A DNA stretch of 64,000 nt, from assembly GCF_050749815.1 (NCBI RefSeq), contig NZ_CP192735.1, positions 2,294,001 through 2,358,000 of the forward strand, in the 5' to 3' direction. The notes beneath the pieces were generated by a model, which made no database searches, was not told where the DNA came from, and saw nothing but the letters and a program-made list of their open reading frames with translations. Each line of letters starts with the position of its first letter. Position 1 is the first letter of the stretch. The stretch is from Dyella_A sp050749815 (GTDB lineage: Bacteria > Pseudomonadota > Gammaproteobacteria > Xanthomonadales > Rhodanobacteraceae). This document shows, in pieces, positions 17,515-27,361 of the stretch. Made by a program: the position numbers and the translations under genes.

Positions 17515-18752
17515 GACTTACTCGTAGCGGAAGGTTTGGCCGGCGGCAGAGCGGTGCCGGCCAGCGAATGATGGGGGTGGCTCTTGATCTGGTAACGGGT
17601 ACTGCGGCCTCCCCCGGGAAGACGCTCGATACAGCCCTTCTCCAGCAGATCGGCCAGATGGCGCGTGGCGGTGGCCTTGGAGACCTTGGCCACGGCCTGG
17701 TATTTGGCGGCACTGATGCCCTGCTCGAAGCCGCGTTCGCCACCATCGAGCAAGCGGTTGAGTACCTTGATCTGCTCAGGCAGTAGGCCGTAATGCTGAT
17801 GCTGCTGCCAGAAGCGCGCCTTGGCCAGCACACGGTCGATACGCTGGAGTGCCTCCTGCAAGCTGCTTAGCAAGGTGGTGAGAAACCAGTGCAGCCAGGC
17901 CGTGATGTCCAACCCGGCCTTCTGACTGGATTCCAGGATGCGGTAGTAGCCGGCCCGATCGGCCAGGATGCTCGCCGACATCGCATGAAAGCGGATGACC
18001 TGGTGCTCGGCCTGGGCCAGGGCCAGATCGGTGATCGCACGGGTCAAGCGGCCGTTCCCATCGTCGAATGGATGCAGCGTGACAAACCAGAAGTGGGCCA
18101 TGCCGGCGCGCAGCAGCGGATCGAGCGCCGTGTCATGGCGGCTGCGATTGAACCAGTCGAGGAAGGCGTCGAGCTGCGCCTCCAGGCCTTCGCGGGGTGG
18201 TGCCTGGAAGTGGACGGTGGGGCGGTCGATACGCCCGGAGACGACCTGCATGGGTTCGTCGCCGCGCAGGCCGCCCACACGAATGGGATGCTTGAGCAAC
18301 GTGTCCTGCTGGGGGAATAGCCACACGTGCCATTCCAGCAGGCGCGGCAAGTCCAAAGCCGCGTCGTAGTGCTGGATGGCATCGAGCATCAGCTCGGCCA
18401 GCCCTTCGCTCCGCGGCGTGGTACCCACGCCCTCGTCCGCCACCACGCCAAGTCGGCGAGCCAGCGACGAACGCACCGAAGCCACATTGAGAGTCTCGCC
18501 CTCGATCGCCGACGAGGTGATGATGTTCTGCAGCAGGGTGTCCAGCTCGCCCTGCGCCTGCGCGTCCCCGGCAATAGCCCCCGCCATGCCCAGCAGGCGT
18601 CCCTGTGCCTGCTGGCAGGCTCGCAGCAGCGGCGCCAGCGTATCGGCCTGCCAATGAAACTGCGGCCAGTCCGGTTGCTGCCAGATCCAGCGGGGGTTAT
18701 CCAAGCGCCGTGCTCCGAGGTGTGAGCCGATTAAATTCACTATTCGGCTCAT
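17511..18752 (-). CDS. Fic-domain AMPylase-type protein inside the restriction operon
   Basis: 413 aa with an N-terminal DUF4172-like region (RWIWQQPDWPQFHW), the inhibitory helix motif SSAIEGE near residue 80, and the full Fic catalytic motif HPFDDGNGRLTR near residue 228. A C-terminal winged-helix follows (KVSKATATRHLADLLEKG). Fic enzymes usually transfer AMP to a hydroxyl on a target protein; the inhibitory Glu just before the core marks a self-restrained enzyme. The catalytic His and inhibitory Glu are both present. It is co-translated with hsdM. The ATG at 18750-18752 lies inside a palindrome, so a later start is possible. Target unknown. Confidence 0.85.
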   Translation of the reverse strand: MSRIVNLIGSHLGARRLDNPRWIWQQPDWPQFHWQADTLAPLLRACQQAQGRLLGMAGAIAGDAQAQGELDTLLQNIITSSAIEGETLNVASVRSSLARRLGVVADEGVGTTPRSEGLAELMLDAIQHYDAALDLPRLLEWHVWLFPQQDTLLKHPIRVGGLRGDEPMQVVSGRIDRPTVHFQAPPREGLEAQLDAFLDWFNRSRHDTALDPLLRAGMAHFWFVTLHPFDDGNGRLTRAITDLALAQAEHQVIRFHAMSASILADRAGYYRILESSQKAGLDITAWLHWFLTTLLSSLQEALQRIDRVLAKARFWQQHQHYGLLPEQIKVLNRLLDGGERGFEQGISAAKYQAVAKVSKATATRHLADLLEKGCIERLPGGGRSTRYQIKSHPHHSLAGTALPPAKPSATSKS

Positions 18753-18786
18753 TGAGTGAGCTAATTATGCCCCATATTCGGCTCAT
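18723..18786. promoter_or_regulatory. Candidate operator at the Fic gene start
   Basis: TGAGCCGA (18723-18730) and TCGGCTCA (18744-18751) form a perfect 8-base palindrome spanning the proposed Fic start codon. TATTCGGCTCAT at 18741-18752 is repeated exactly at 18775-18786. Three half-sites at the 5' end of Fic-hsdM-hsdS look like a repressor site; the Fic winged-helix is one possible binder. Confidence 0.55.
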
Positions 18787-18819
18787 GGGACAGCCCACAA
18801 CCACCAGACACCGACGAAC

Positions 18820-21800
18820 CTAGCCGACCTGATCCCAGAGATGGTCGTTCAACGACTGCAGAACGTCGTCCAGCCGACCGCTGAGCAGCTTGTCCAGCCG
18901 CGCCGCCCCGCCGTCCTGCTCGAAATTGCGCTGCACGACCGGGCGATCCACCACCACTTCGTGCACCAGCTGTTGCGCCAGACGCTCCAGCCAACGCCGT
19001 TGCACGGGCGTCCAGCTGTGCTCCTGATAGATCCGCTGCATCGCCTTGGCGACGCGCTGATCGAACGGGACAAGCGCCTCGCCCAGGGCAGCCTGCCGGA
19101 TGTAGCCCACAATGCTGGCGGCGATGGCTTGGTGTGTCTGATCCCGCCAGGCCGTGCTCAAGCTCGCCTCGCTGTAACCGTTTTGATCGAGCAGCAAGCG
19201 CACCTCGCGCAACTGCTCCCGCGTGAGATCGCGTGGCCGGTTCACCACCACTCCCAAAGCCACGGACTGATTCAGCTGCTCATGGATGAACTGGTGGAAG
19301 CTCTCCAGGTAATCCTCTGGCTTGTCGTGGACGCCGTAGTTCTGTTCGCGCGCCAGCAGGCGGTCCGCATGGGGCGCAATGACCGGATAGTCTTCCGAAC
19401 CCAGAAGCTGAAGCTCATTCAGCTGGTCCAGCAACTGGACGTGGTCCTGCATGAACCGGGCAGCGCCCCGCGGCCCGAGTTCGCGCAGATGACGGTGAAG
19501 GTCCTTGGGTGGCACGCCCCACTGCTCCTCCAGCCGATCGAGCCGCTGCCTTAGCTCCGGCCGGCTTTCAGCCTTGTGGTTGGCGCGGCGCAGAATGCGC
19601 ATGACGCGTTGCCCCAACTGGTCGAGCACGTCGTCGGCATGCGACTGGCCTTGACGACTGCCTGGCGCCTGCAGACTCCGCTCATCCTGCAACTCGCGCA
19701 TGAGCTGCTCGATCGTGATGTCGGGATCCTTGACCAGCGGCTTCATGGTGTCGACAGCTTCGAGCGTGGCGTACAGGCCCACGGGATCGAAGATGCGAAA
19801 CACGGTTTTCCCGATCTCGTCGCAGCGGCGCGTCGCGCGCCCCTTCATCTGCTCATAGAGAATTCGCGAGCGCACACGACGCATGAACACCAGATTGCCG
19901 ATCTTCGGCACATCAATGCCTGTAGTGAGCAAGTCGACCGTAATGGCGATATTGGGATAGCGCTCGTTCTTGTAGCGACGGATGAGCTGGTCGACCTTGT
20001 CGCTCTGTCCCGTAATCACGTCCACCGCCGACTGGTTGTAGCTGTCGCCGTGAAGCCCCTCGAAGGCCGCATCCAGCAGGTGCTTCACACGCACGGCATG
20101 GGCCTGGTTGACGCAGAAGATCAGCGTCTTTTCCTCCCCTTCCGGATCCAGCTCCTGGGCCAGCGCCTCGCAGATCACGCGATCGAATTCGGGCGTGATG
20201 ACCCGGCGATTGAACGACTCGATGTTGAAGTCCAGCTCGTCCTCAAGCTCTGCAGTATCCAGCTCACCGGTACGCGCGTTGACCACACTGACCCGCTCAC
20301 CCTTGTCGAAGTGGATGCCGTGGCGACCGAGTTGGGTCTCGTAGCGGATCGGCGGCTCATGATCGATCAGCCAGTCGTCCGCCACCGCCTCCCGGTAGCT
20401 GTAGGTGAATACCGGCTTCCCGAAGATCTCTGTGGTGTGCTTGGCCGGCGTGGCGGTGAGGCCGATGCGACACGCGTCGAAGTAGTCCAACACGCGGCGG
20501 TATTGCGACAGGTATTGCTGGTGGTCGCGCACGACCAGCTCGCCTTCGGTCATCTCCTGATCCAACGTGTAGCCTCGGTGGGCCTCGTCGACAATGACGC
20601 AATCGAACTGATCTACCGGTGGAGGTGTGTCGGACTGGAAGATGCGCCGCACCATCGCCTGTACCGTGGCTACCTGGATACGCGTCTCCGCCTCGGCGGC
20701 CATGTCGCCGAGTTGCTTGATGTCGTAGATCTGCGAGAGCGTGTGGTTCTGCTCCAGGGTTGCTTCATCGAAAGCATCCAGCGCTTGCTTGCCCAGCGCG
20801 CTGCGATCCACCAGGAAAAGGATGCGACGAAAGCGCTCGGCCTTGAGCAAGCGATACATCAAACCGATGATGGTACGGGTCTTACCGGTACCGGTTGCCA
20901 TAGCGAGCAGGCAGCGCCGCTGATCCTCCGCCAGCGCCCGCTCAACTTCGCCAATGGCTTTACATTGGTAGTCACGGAGCTTGAGGTAAGCAAACCCCTC
21001 TTCCTGCAGCTTCTGTTCGGCTGCGGCGCGATCACGCGCAAGAAGGTCCTGCAACCCGGTGGGCGTGTAGAAATCCTGCAGAGCTCGCCGTTGATTGGAT
21101 GGGCGGCGCAAGTCGCGAAACCAGGTGCCGGACTGTTCAGCCAGCTGGGCCATATAGGGACGCCCGTTGCACGCAAAAGCAAACGGCACCTTGAAGAGGT
21201 TGCCCTGACCATCCGGCCAGCCCGAATCCTCGGCTACGACCGGCCACGCGGGCTCTAATCCTTCGGTGAGCCGAAAGTCCCGCGCATAGCGTTCGGCCTG
21301 CGGAATACGCTCGGCGACATTTAGACGTTTGCGCTTGGCCTCGACGATGCCAATCGGCGTCATCCCAGCAAACAGCACATAGTCCGCGCAGGCCTTCGGG
21401 CTGCTGGTGGGCCACTCGGCGATGGCCTTATTGCGCCCCTTTTCCGGCCGGCCACCCTTGGCATGGATCAGGTCCAACGAATCGGCTTCCCAGCCGGCGG
21501 CCTGCAATTGCTGGTCGATGAGGATGCGGGTGAGATCTTCAGTCAGATCGAAGGCATGACTGGCCCGCTGAGTTTTTTTCTGTACTTGTTGCGCGAGCGT
21601 CGGACTGGCCGTCAGTTTGGTTCGCTCGATCGCCAATCGCTGCTCGAACTCGGCCTTGAGCGCGGTAAGCTCCGCTTCGCGCGCGGTGGCGCGGCCCTGA
21701 TAGTCGCGCGCCTCGGCATCCATTGCCTCCGCAAGCGCCATGGACTCAGCCGCTTCACGCCGCTGCAGTTCAATCAGCTCCTGGTTGTGCTGAAGCTCTT

Positions 21801-22320
21801 GGTGCGAATCGCGCAAGGCAGCGGTGAGCTGCTCAATCTCGCCCCTCAACTCACGCAACGCTTCGCTGGGGTCTCGGGGAGCGACAAAAGGGCCTGGCTT
21901 GAAGCCACTGCCAGCCTTGCCGAACGAGCGGTGGTACCAAACCGCCAACTCACGAGCTACCTTCAGCCCATCCAGCGCCTCCCGATGACGTGTGTTGAAA
22001 CCATGCGCTGCCTTGTTGCCCTCGATCCGAAGCGTGTGGAATAGACCATGGATGGCGGGATCCAGATGAATCTCGCGATGGATCCGGTAGAGCAGCTCGG
22101 CCTGCGAGGTCGCCGCATCAAATTCAATGCCTGAGCGGGTAGCCAGATCCTGGGCGAGTGCTTCGCCCAGCTGCCGGAGCTTGATCAGCGTCGTATTGGG
22201 GTCGCTGGCGAAGATCTGCTCGGCGGTTCGAGCCAGCTGCAAAAGCACCGGATCATGCTCACCTAGAAAGGCAAAGCCCCCCAAATCCGCCTCCCCGAGG
22301 CCCTTACCGGCAGTCGCCAT
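18820..22320 (-). CDS. hsdR: Type I restriction enzyme, endonuclease/translocase subunit
   Basis: HsdR, 1166 aa: the ATP-driven DNA translocase and nuclease. An N-terminal DUF4145-like region (residues about 20-140) and a coiled-coil linker (about 165-245) precede a nuclease-type domain (GIVEAKRKRLNVAE, with the E-x-K core near 345). The helicase core has MATGTGKTRT near 475 and VIVDEAHRGY near 575, and ends with the EcoEI-type C-terminal domain. The first gene of the restriction cluster, it ends 67 bases before the Fic gene and starts 167 bases after zorD. Confidence 0.95.
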   Translation of the reverse strand: MATAGKGLGEADLGGFAFLGEHDPVLLQLARTAEQIFASDPNTTLIKLRQLGEALAQDLATRSGIEFDAATSQAELLYRIHREIHLDPAIHGLFHTLRIEGNKAAHGFNTRHREALDGLKVARELAVWYHRSFGKAGSGFKPGPFVAPRDPSEALRELRGEIEQLTAALRDSHQELQHNQELIELQRREAAESMALAEAMDAEARDYQGRATAREAELTALKAEFEQRLAIERTKLTASPTLAQQVQKKTQRASHAFDLTEDLTRILIDQQLQAAGWEADSLDLIHAKGGRPEKGRNKAIAEWPTSSPKACADYVLFAGMTPIGIVEAKRKRLNVAERIPQAERYARDFRLTEGLEPAWPVVAEDSGWPDGQGNLFKVPFAFACNGRPYMAQLAEQSGTWFRDLRRPSNQRRALQDFYTPTGLQDLLARDRAAAEQKLQEEGFAYLKLRDYQCKAIGEVERALAEDQRRCLLAMATGTGKTRTIIGLMYRLLKAERFRRILFLVDRSALGKQALDAFDEATLEQNHTLSQIYDIKQLGDMAAEAETRIQVATVQAMVRRIFQSDTPPPVDQFDCVIVDEAHRGYTLDQEMTEGELVVRDHQQYLSQYRRVLDYFDACRIGLTATPAKHTTEIFGKPVFTYSYREAVADDWLIDHEPPIRYETQLGRHGIHFDKGERVSVVNARTGELDTAELEDELDFNIESFNRRVITPEFDRVICEALAQELDPEGEEKTLIFCVNQAHAVRVKHLLDAAFEGLHGDSYNQSAVDVITGQSDKVDQLIRRYKNERYPNIAITVDLLTTGIDVPKIGNLVFMRRVRSRILYEQMKGRATRRCDEIGKTVFRIFDPVGLYATLEAVDTMKPLVKDPDITIEQLMRELQDERSLQAPGSRQGQSHADDVLDQLGQRVMRILRRANHKAESRPELRQRLDRLEEQWGVPPKDLHRHLRELGPRGAARFMQDHVQLLDQLNELQLLGSEDYPVIAPHADRLLAREQNYGVHDKPEDYLESFHQFIHEQLNQSVALGVVVNRPRDLTREQLREVRLLLDQNGYSEASLSTAWRDQTHQAIAASIVGYIRQAALGEALVPFDQRVAKAMQRIYQEHSWTPVQRRWLERLAQQLVHEVVVDRPVVQRNFEQDGGAARLDKLLSGRLDDVLQSLNDHLWDQVG

Positions 22321-22487
22321 ACCAAGTCCGTTTTTCGGTTTGCTCGGATACTAGCGCAGTACCCGCGGGACTCCGATCACCACCGGACCTCCCCTTTTAA
22401 ATCACTGCCCAGTGATGCATTAGTCGAACATGCCAGACAACATCTTGCGTGCCATAAGAGCAGACACTGCGCAGGACCCATGCTAGC

Positions 22488-25400
22488 TCAGAGATCGTCA
22501 AAGTCTTCGACCGAAAGCTCCTGCGAACCGGACAGCATGTCGCGGGAGAGGTCCCTTTTGTAATCAAGCCGTTCCGCCAGCCGCTCTTCGAACGAAGCGA
22601 ATCCGGGCCCGGCCACGGTGGGGCAATACACATACACATCCCGGCGCTGGCCGATCCGGTAGGCGCGATCGGTAGCCTGATCCTCCTTGGCCGGGTTCCA
22701 GGTGCGGGTGAAGTGGATGACGTGGTTCGCCTCCTGGATGTTCACCCCGAAGCCCACGGCGGACGCGGAGAGGATCAGCACGCCGAACCCATGCTGGGCC
22801 TGGAAGGCGTCGATCAGGCTCTGCCGAGATTCGCCCCGGCTCGTGCCGACCGCGGTGGAACCATTGATGATTTGCGGCCGGAAGCCGAACTGGTGCTCGA
22901 TCGCGCGCTGTAGCAGGCGCTGCAGATCCCGATAGTCGGTGAAGACGATGGCCTTCTCGCCCTGCGCCTTGATCTGGGCGAGACGACCAAGCAGCCACGC
23001 CAGCTTGGGCGAAGCGGCGATGTGCTCTCTTACGTGGACGCGCTCATGGTCGTCGCGCAAGGCCGCCAGCGGGTGCGCACAAATCATGCGGAGACGGTGC
23101 AACAGATTCAGCATGGACACGCTGCGGCCCTGCCCTTCCTGCTCCTTGGCCTGCCGGTAGGCCGCCACTGCATCCATGTAGGCCAGGCGCTGCGCCGGCG
23201 ACATCTGAAGCGCGACGGCGGTGTGGTCGGCCTCCTCCCCCATGACCTTGCGGGGCAGCCCCTCGTGCACCTCGTTCTTCATCCGTCGCAGAACCCACGG
23301 CTGGATCATGACGCGGAGGCGTTCGACCAGGGCCTCATGCCCCTCCTGCCGGGACTCGATCGACTCCCGGTAGACCTTGGTGAACTGGTTCAAAGCCCCC
23401 AGGCAGCCCGGCTGGAAAAAGTCGAACAGGCACCAGAGATCCGCCAGCGAGTTTTCGACCGGCGTGCCGGTACATGCGATCTTGAAGTTGGCGTGCAAGG
23501 CCTTGGCCGCCTGGGTCACGAAGGCGGTGGGATTCTTGATCTTCTGGGCCTCGTCGCAGACCACGATGTCCCAATGCTGTCGGGCGATCGACAGCTCGTA
23601 ATCGCGCAGGGTTTCGTAGGTGGTCAGCACGAGCCGGTAGCCGTCGGCAAAGCCCGGCCGGAGCAGCTTGGTCACGCCGAGCTGGCGCAGATCATCGTCC
23701 AGCGCATCGCCACCCGAACGTTTCGAAGCCAGGTCCGAGCCATACAGGCTGAGAACGACGCCATCGGGCCAATCGAGAAACTTGTCGACCTCCTGCTTCC
23801 AGTTCTCCAGTAGGGAAACGGGCGCCACCACCAGGCTTGGACGCGCCGAGTGGCAGCGCTGCCAGGCCCACGCGATCAGCGAGAGGGACTGGAGGGTCTT
23901 TCCCAAACCCATGTCGTCCGCCAACAGACATCCGGCGATACCCACGCCCTGGTTGCGGTAGCGCTGCTGCATCCAGGCCAGACCGTACGCCTGATGCGGC
24001 AACAGGGAGATTTCCGGACGCAGCGCGGCGGGCAGCTCGACCTCCTCCGCACTGACCGCCCCGACGAGATCCTCGACCGCCTCGACGTACTCTAGCGACT
24101 CGATGTTGTGATGGATGCGGAGCCCGACCCGCTGGTTCGGCTTCGGATCGGACAGCGGCTTGGGCGGCGTCTTGCCGCCGGACTTGATGCCGAGCTCGCG
24201 GAACTCATCCACCAGTGACTCGGCCTGCGGGACCGGCAGATCCACGTCGGATCCGGGGAGGCGCACGGACTCCAGACCCTGTTCCTTGGCCTGCCCGATC
24301 GCCTCCTCGAGCTCGTCGATGGAAGCCGGCGTCATCGCGTGATTTCGGACCTCGCCCGACGAGTGATCGACCGTGACCACGCCCACGTCATCGCCGGGGA
24401 GCCACTCCTTGCCCTGAGTGCGATGCGGAACGTATGGCACAGCCTGGACTTTGGAATCAAAACCGATCACCCGGCTGCTGAAAGCCCTGAGGTCCAGCAC
24501 GTCTCCGGCGGCCTGATGCATCTGGGCCACTTCGCTTCGTCCGACCCACTCGGCCAGTTGCGCCAACTGATGCTCGGCCGCCTGATCGAGCAGCAGCTCG
24601 CTGCCATCCCAGTGGAAGACGGGGAGACTCCTGGCACGAGATCGGCCTGCCGCGGCCAGAAACTGCTTGGCCTGCCCGAGATTCAGCGTCAGATCTTCGG
24701 ATGCCGTCTCGTCCTGCGCCTGATGGATGCGAAGCGCGACATGTGCCGGGGTGGAGGCCTCCGGGACGACCTCGAACCGGGCGGGGAGCAACCCGGCATC
24801 GCGCCGAGCGGCATTGAACTGCTCCTCGTCAAGCGCCTCGGCGGCGTCATCCCCCAGCACAGCGTACGGGTTGTGGGTGAACATCCTCGCCTGTTCCGCG
24901 GAAAGCCGTCGTGCCGGCATCCCCTTCACGACTTCGAGCACGCGGCGCACCGCCGGGCCCGGAGCCACATGGGTCAGACGCCCTCCGGGCTGGACCAGGT
25001 CGTAACGCCCCCTCACCTGGCCATAGCGGTCGAAGGTCTCCACGAAGTTGTCCGGGGCGCCATCGGGTAGCGGCCGCACCTCGATTACGGGCAAGCCGAG
25101 CGCCTCATCACGTCGAAGGTCGAGCTTCAGCGTGTCGGGCGTACGAATGTCGGTCTTGTCGAGAAAATCGTCCAGCACGGCCCCGCCAGCGATGGCGGCC
25201 TGCCTGATCTCGCCGACGGCCCGGAGTCGCTGGTCGGCGTCCAGCGACGCCTGCTCGCGGGCGAACCTAGATAACAGAACAAGCAACTTCCACGAGGGCT
25301 CCGGCATCAACCATTGGTCGCAGGAGCGCGTGAGCACGGCTCCCTGTCGATCCAACGAGGCCTCGCCCCATTGGGCCGAAGACCAGTCTCGGACGGCGAT

Positions 25401-25742
25401 CCGGAAGTCGGGATCGGAAATCGCCCCCGTCGACTCCAGCCGAGGAACCCAGTCCGACCGCTCCGGGAGAGCCAGGAGTGGCACGCTGCCCAGGTGGGAT
25501 TCATCGGAAAGCAGCGCATAAACACTCGCCCACGGAAGCAGGAGCGCGTCATTCGCTTCGAGCGCCGCGCCCTCGAACACGAGCTGCTGGAGATAGGCGA
25601 CGAGCGGGCGTTCGTCCGGCGCGAGATGATCGCCAGCCCACCACCGTTGCTTGGCATCGGCACCGTTGAAAAAGCGGACACCTTCGCCGGTGTATGCACG
25701 TTGGATCGTCTCGCCGGACGGCTTGGATTTACCCCACTTCAT
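22488..25742 (-). CDS. zorD: Zorya defence protein ZorD, SNF2-type helicase
   Basis: 1084 aa. About 590 residues of N-terminal region, unique to ZorD, precede a Swi2/Snf2 ATPase: LLADDMGLGKT near residue 612, CDEAQKIKNPT (DEAQ box) near 730, and a C-terminal helicase lobe with TRTWNPAKEDQATDRAYRIGQ near 1025. In type I Zorya, ZorD is the DNA-handling effector that acts on invading phage DNA after the ZorAB membrane complex signals. Its ATG overlaps the zorC stop (ATGA), placing it fourth in the zorABCD operon. Identity rests on domain order and neighbours. Confidence 0.93.
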   Translation of the reverse strand: MKWGKSKPSGETIQRAYTGEGVRFFNGADAKQRWWAGDHLAPDERPLVAYLQQLVFEGAALEANDALLLPWASVYALLSDESHLGSVPLLALPERSDWVPRLESTGAISDPDFRIAVRDWSSAQWGEASLDRQGAVLTRSCDQWLMPEPSWKLLVLLSRFAREQASLDADQRLRAVGEIRQAAIAGGAVLDDFLDKTDIRTPDTLKLDLRRDEALGLPVIEVRPLPDGAPDNFVETFDRYGQVRGRYDLVQPGGRLTHVAPGPAVRRVLEVVKGMPARRLSAEQARMFTHNPYAVLGDDAAEALDEEQFNAARRDAGLLPARFEVVPEASTPAHVALRIHQAQDETASEDLTLNLGQAKQFLAAAGRSRARSLPVFHWDGSELLLDQAAEHQLAQLAEWVGRSEVAQMHQAAGDVLDLRAFSSRVIGFDSKVQAVPYVPHRTQGKEWLPGDDVGVVTVDHSSGEVRNHAMTPASIDELEEAIGQAKEQGLESVRLPGSDVDLPVPQAESLVDEFRELGIKSGGKTPPKPLSDPKPNQRVGLRIHHNIESLEYVEAVEDLVGAVSAEEVELPAALRPEISLLPHQAYGLAWMQQRYRNQGVGIAGCLLADDMGLGKTLQSLSLIAWAWQRCHSARPSLVVAPVSLLENWKQEVDKFLDWPDGVVLSLYGSDLASKRSGGDALDDDLRQLGVTKLLRPGFADGYRLVLTTYETLRDYELSIARQHWDIVVCDEAQKIKNPTAFVTQAAKALHANFKIACTGTPVENSLADLWCLFDFFQPGCLGALNQFTKVYRESIESRQEGHEALVERLRVMIQPWVLRRMKNEVHEGLPRKVMGEEADHTAVALQMSPAQRLAYMDAVAAYRQAKEQEGQGRSVSMLNLLHRLRMICAHPLAALRDDHERVHVREHIAASPKLAWLLGRLAQIKAQGEKAIVFTDYRDLQRLLQRAIEHQFGFRPQIINGSTAVGTSRGESRQSLIDAFQAQHGFGVLILSASAVGFGVNIQEANHVIHFTRTWNPAKEDQATDRAYRIGQRRDVYVYCPTVAGPGFASFEERLAERLDYKRDLSRDMLSGSQELSVEDFDDL

Positions 25743-27361
25743 GGCAAGTAGAACCCTCGCTTACTGTCCTTCCATCGAAAGCCCATGCTGCGGATCTGCG
25801 CGAGCTTTTCAGCGGTTGTCCCACGGCTGGTATAGACCCAAAGCGCGCCACCCTTCGGCCGGTTGTCGATGACCTCAAGACCCATGCTCTTGAGCTTGCT
25901 GACCAAGGGATCCTCCGTGGGCACCTGCGCAGGAGTCGGCTTTGGCGTGACTCCGCGCTCGGATCCGGAGGGCGTACGAACGGACTTGTTCACCTTCGAA
26001 TCGTCGGGAGAAACGCCGACCTCCCGAAGCAGGCCGAGGAATTTTTCCTCCCATGTGGCGCTGGGCTGATGGGTCCACTGATCACCCGTGTGCCGAAGTG
26101 TCGTCAGCGGGTAGAAGTCCATTCCCGTCTTGATGATCCCATCGCTCAATCGAATCGCGCGCGCTGCCGTGCCCACCTCGCTGAACTCGATGAACAACCA
26201 GCCGCCGATCTGCATCAGGATGGCGTTGTTGGCCGACGTGCTGGCCGTAAGGTCCCCCAGGCGCTCGCCCTTTTTCGCGATAAACGCGCGGACGTCCGGA
26301 TCGCGGCTACCCCGCAAACGCCCACCCAGCAGTATCTGGGTGTAGGTCATCTGGTCCTTGAAGCGGAGCCAGAACTCCAGCCGCCGCTCGTCGACCATCT
26401 TTTCCGTGTTGCACAGCCGGTAGAAATCCTCGAGGTCATCCTTGGCCAGCCAACTGTTGACCATCTGTCGGACGGAGGGTCGGCAGAGATCCCACTTCGT
26501 GTTTCTCGCCAGCTGGGGACTTCCCCAGGCCTTCAGCGAGAAATCCATCAGCGACGGATGTAGCGACCGATCTCTCCCCGCGTCATATCGCTCGAGGATG
26601 GCTTTCAGGAGCTCATCCCCCACGAGGGGAATCAGGCGGTCAAGCTCGAGGAACGCATCGATTGATGCTCGGAAGGCGGCCTCACCGATCGACGCGATCT
26701 GCTGGAAGAGCCTCGACTTGAGCTGCTGCCAGAACCAGCTGGTGGATGGAATATCCACGTGATCACGCAGGTCAGCCAGCAGATCATGCTCACCGGCCAC
26801 CATCTCGTCGACATAGGGAAGACAGGGCTCGTCACCCAACAGGTGCTCGTGTCGGGTCAAGGTATCCAGCCAGGCGGGACGACCGCGGCGACGCTTCACC
26901 ACCGGTTCGAGCGTGCGCGAGAGCAGGAGTCTCAAGCGCTTCTGCCAGTCGCCGGCAGGAGCCTGCATGTAGGAGCGGAACAGGCCGCGCCAGTGCGACA
27001 GTTTCAGGACCTGGTCGCGTGCTGCCGACTCCCAGTCGTTGAGCAGTTGCTGGGCTACACGCTCGTGATCGAGGATCGACCGGCCACCGAGACCATCAAT
27101 CGGCTGCGCCAGCGAGTGTGCAAGGACGAAGCGGTGACTTGGCCGCAACTTCCCCATGTCGGATAGCGCCTGCCGCGCAGCGGCCTCCACCCGGTCCGGC
27201 CGAATGGCTGCAGAAGTTCCGCCGAAACGCTCCTTGACCTCGGCGACCCGCTCCGCCAACGGCAGATCCGAGGCGGACGGGATCCGTTCCAGGACCAGCT
27301 CGGCGAGCAGCATGTCCAGGAAACCCAGATCCAGCATCCGACGGGTCAGCGGAGCATGCAT
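25739..27361 (-). CDS. zorC: Zorya defence protein ZorC, EH-signature domain
   Basis: 540 aa with the EH-signature-type core (RLEFWLRFKDQMTYTQILLG, GGWLFIEFSEVGTAARAI segments) that defines ZorC of type I Zorya. A C-terminal add-on (from about residue 470) has a small fold ending SMGFRWKDSKRGFYLP, similar in character to short DNA- or ligand-binding tails. ZorC is a cytosolic protein that binds DNA and works with ZorD. The start is the ATG at 27359-27361, inside the zorB 3' end; a second ATG eight codons later is possible. Confidence 0.9.
   Translation of the reverse strand: MHAPLTRRMLDLGFLDMLLAELVLERIPSASDLPLAERVAEVKERFGGTSAAIRPDRVEAAARQALSDMGKLRPSHRFVLAHSLAQPIDGLGGRSILDHERVAQQLLNDWESAARDQVLKLSHWRGLFRSYMQAPAGDWQKRLRLLLSRTLEPVVKRRRGRPAWLDTLTRHEHLLGDEPCLPYVDEMVAGEHDLLADLRDHVDIPSTSWFWQQLKSRLFQQIASIGEAAFRASIDAFLELDRLIPLVGDELLKAILERYDAGRDRSLHPSLMDFSLKAWGSPQLARNTKWDLCRPSVRQMVNSWLAKDDLEDFYRLCNTEKMVDERRLEFWLRFKDQMTYTQILLGGRLRGSRDPDVRAFIAKKGERLGDLTASTSANNAILMQIGGWLFIEFSEVGTAARAIRLSDGIIKTGMDFYPLTTLRHTGDQWTHQPSATWEEKFLGLLREVGVSPDDSKVNKSVRTPSGSERGVTPKPTPAQVPTEDPLVSKLKSMGLEVIDNRPKGGALWVYTSRGTTAEKLAQIRSMGFRWKDSKRGFYLP

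Noticed and set aside
16324..21258. Long plus-strand frames opposite hsdM, Fic and hsdR
   Set aside because: Shadows of the restriction operon; no motifs of their own.
15976..25742. Possibility that SNF2 helicase plus methylase formed a DISARM or BREX system
   Set aside because: The neighbours are a standard hsdRMS set and a ZorABC set; no DrmABC, BrxC/PglX or PglZ genes are present.
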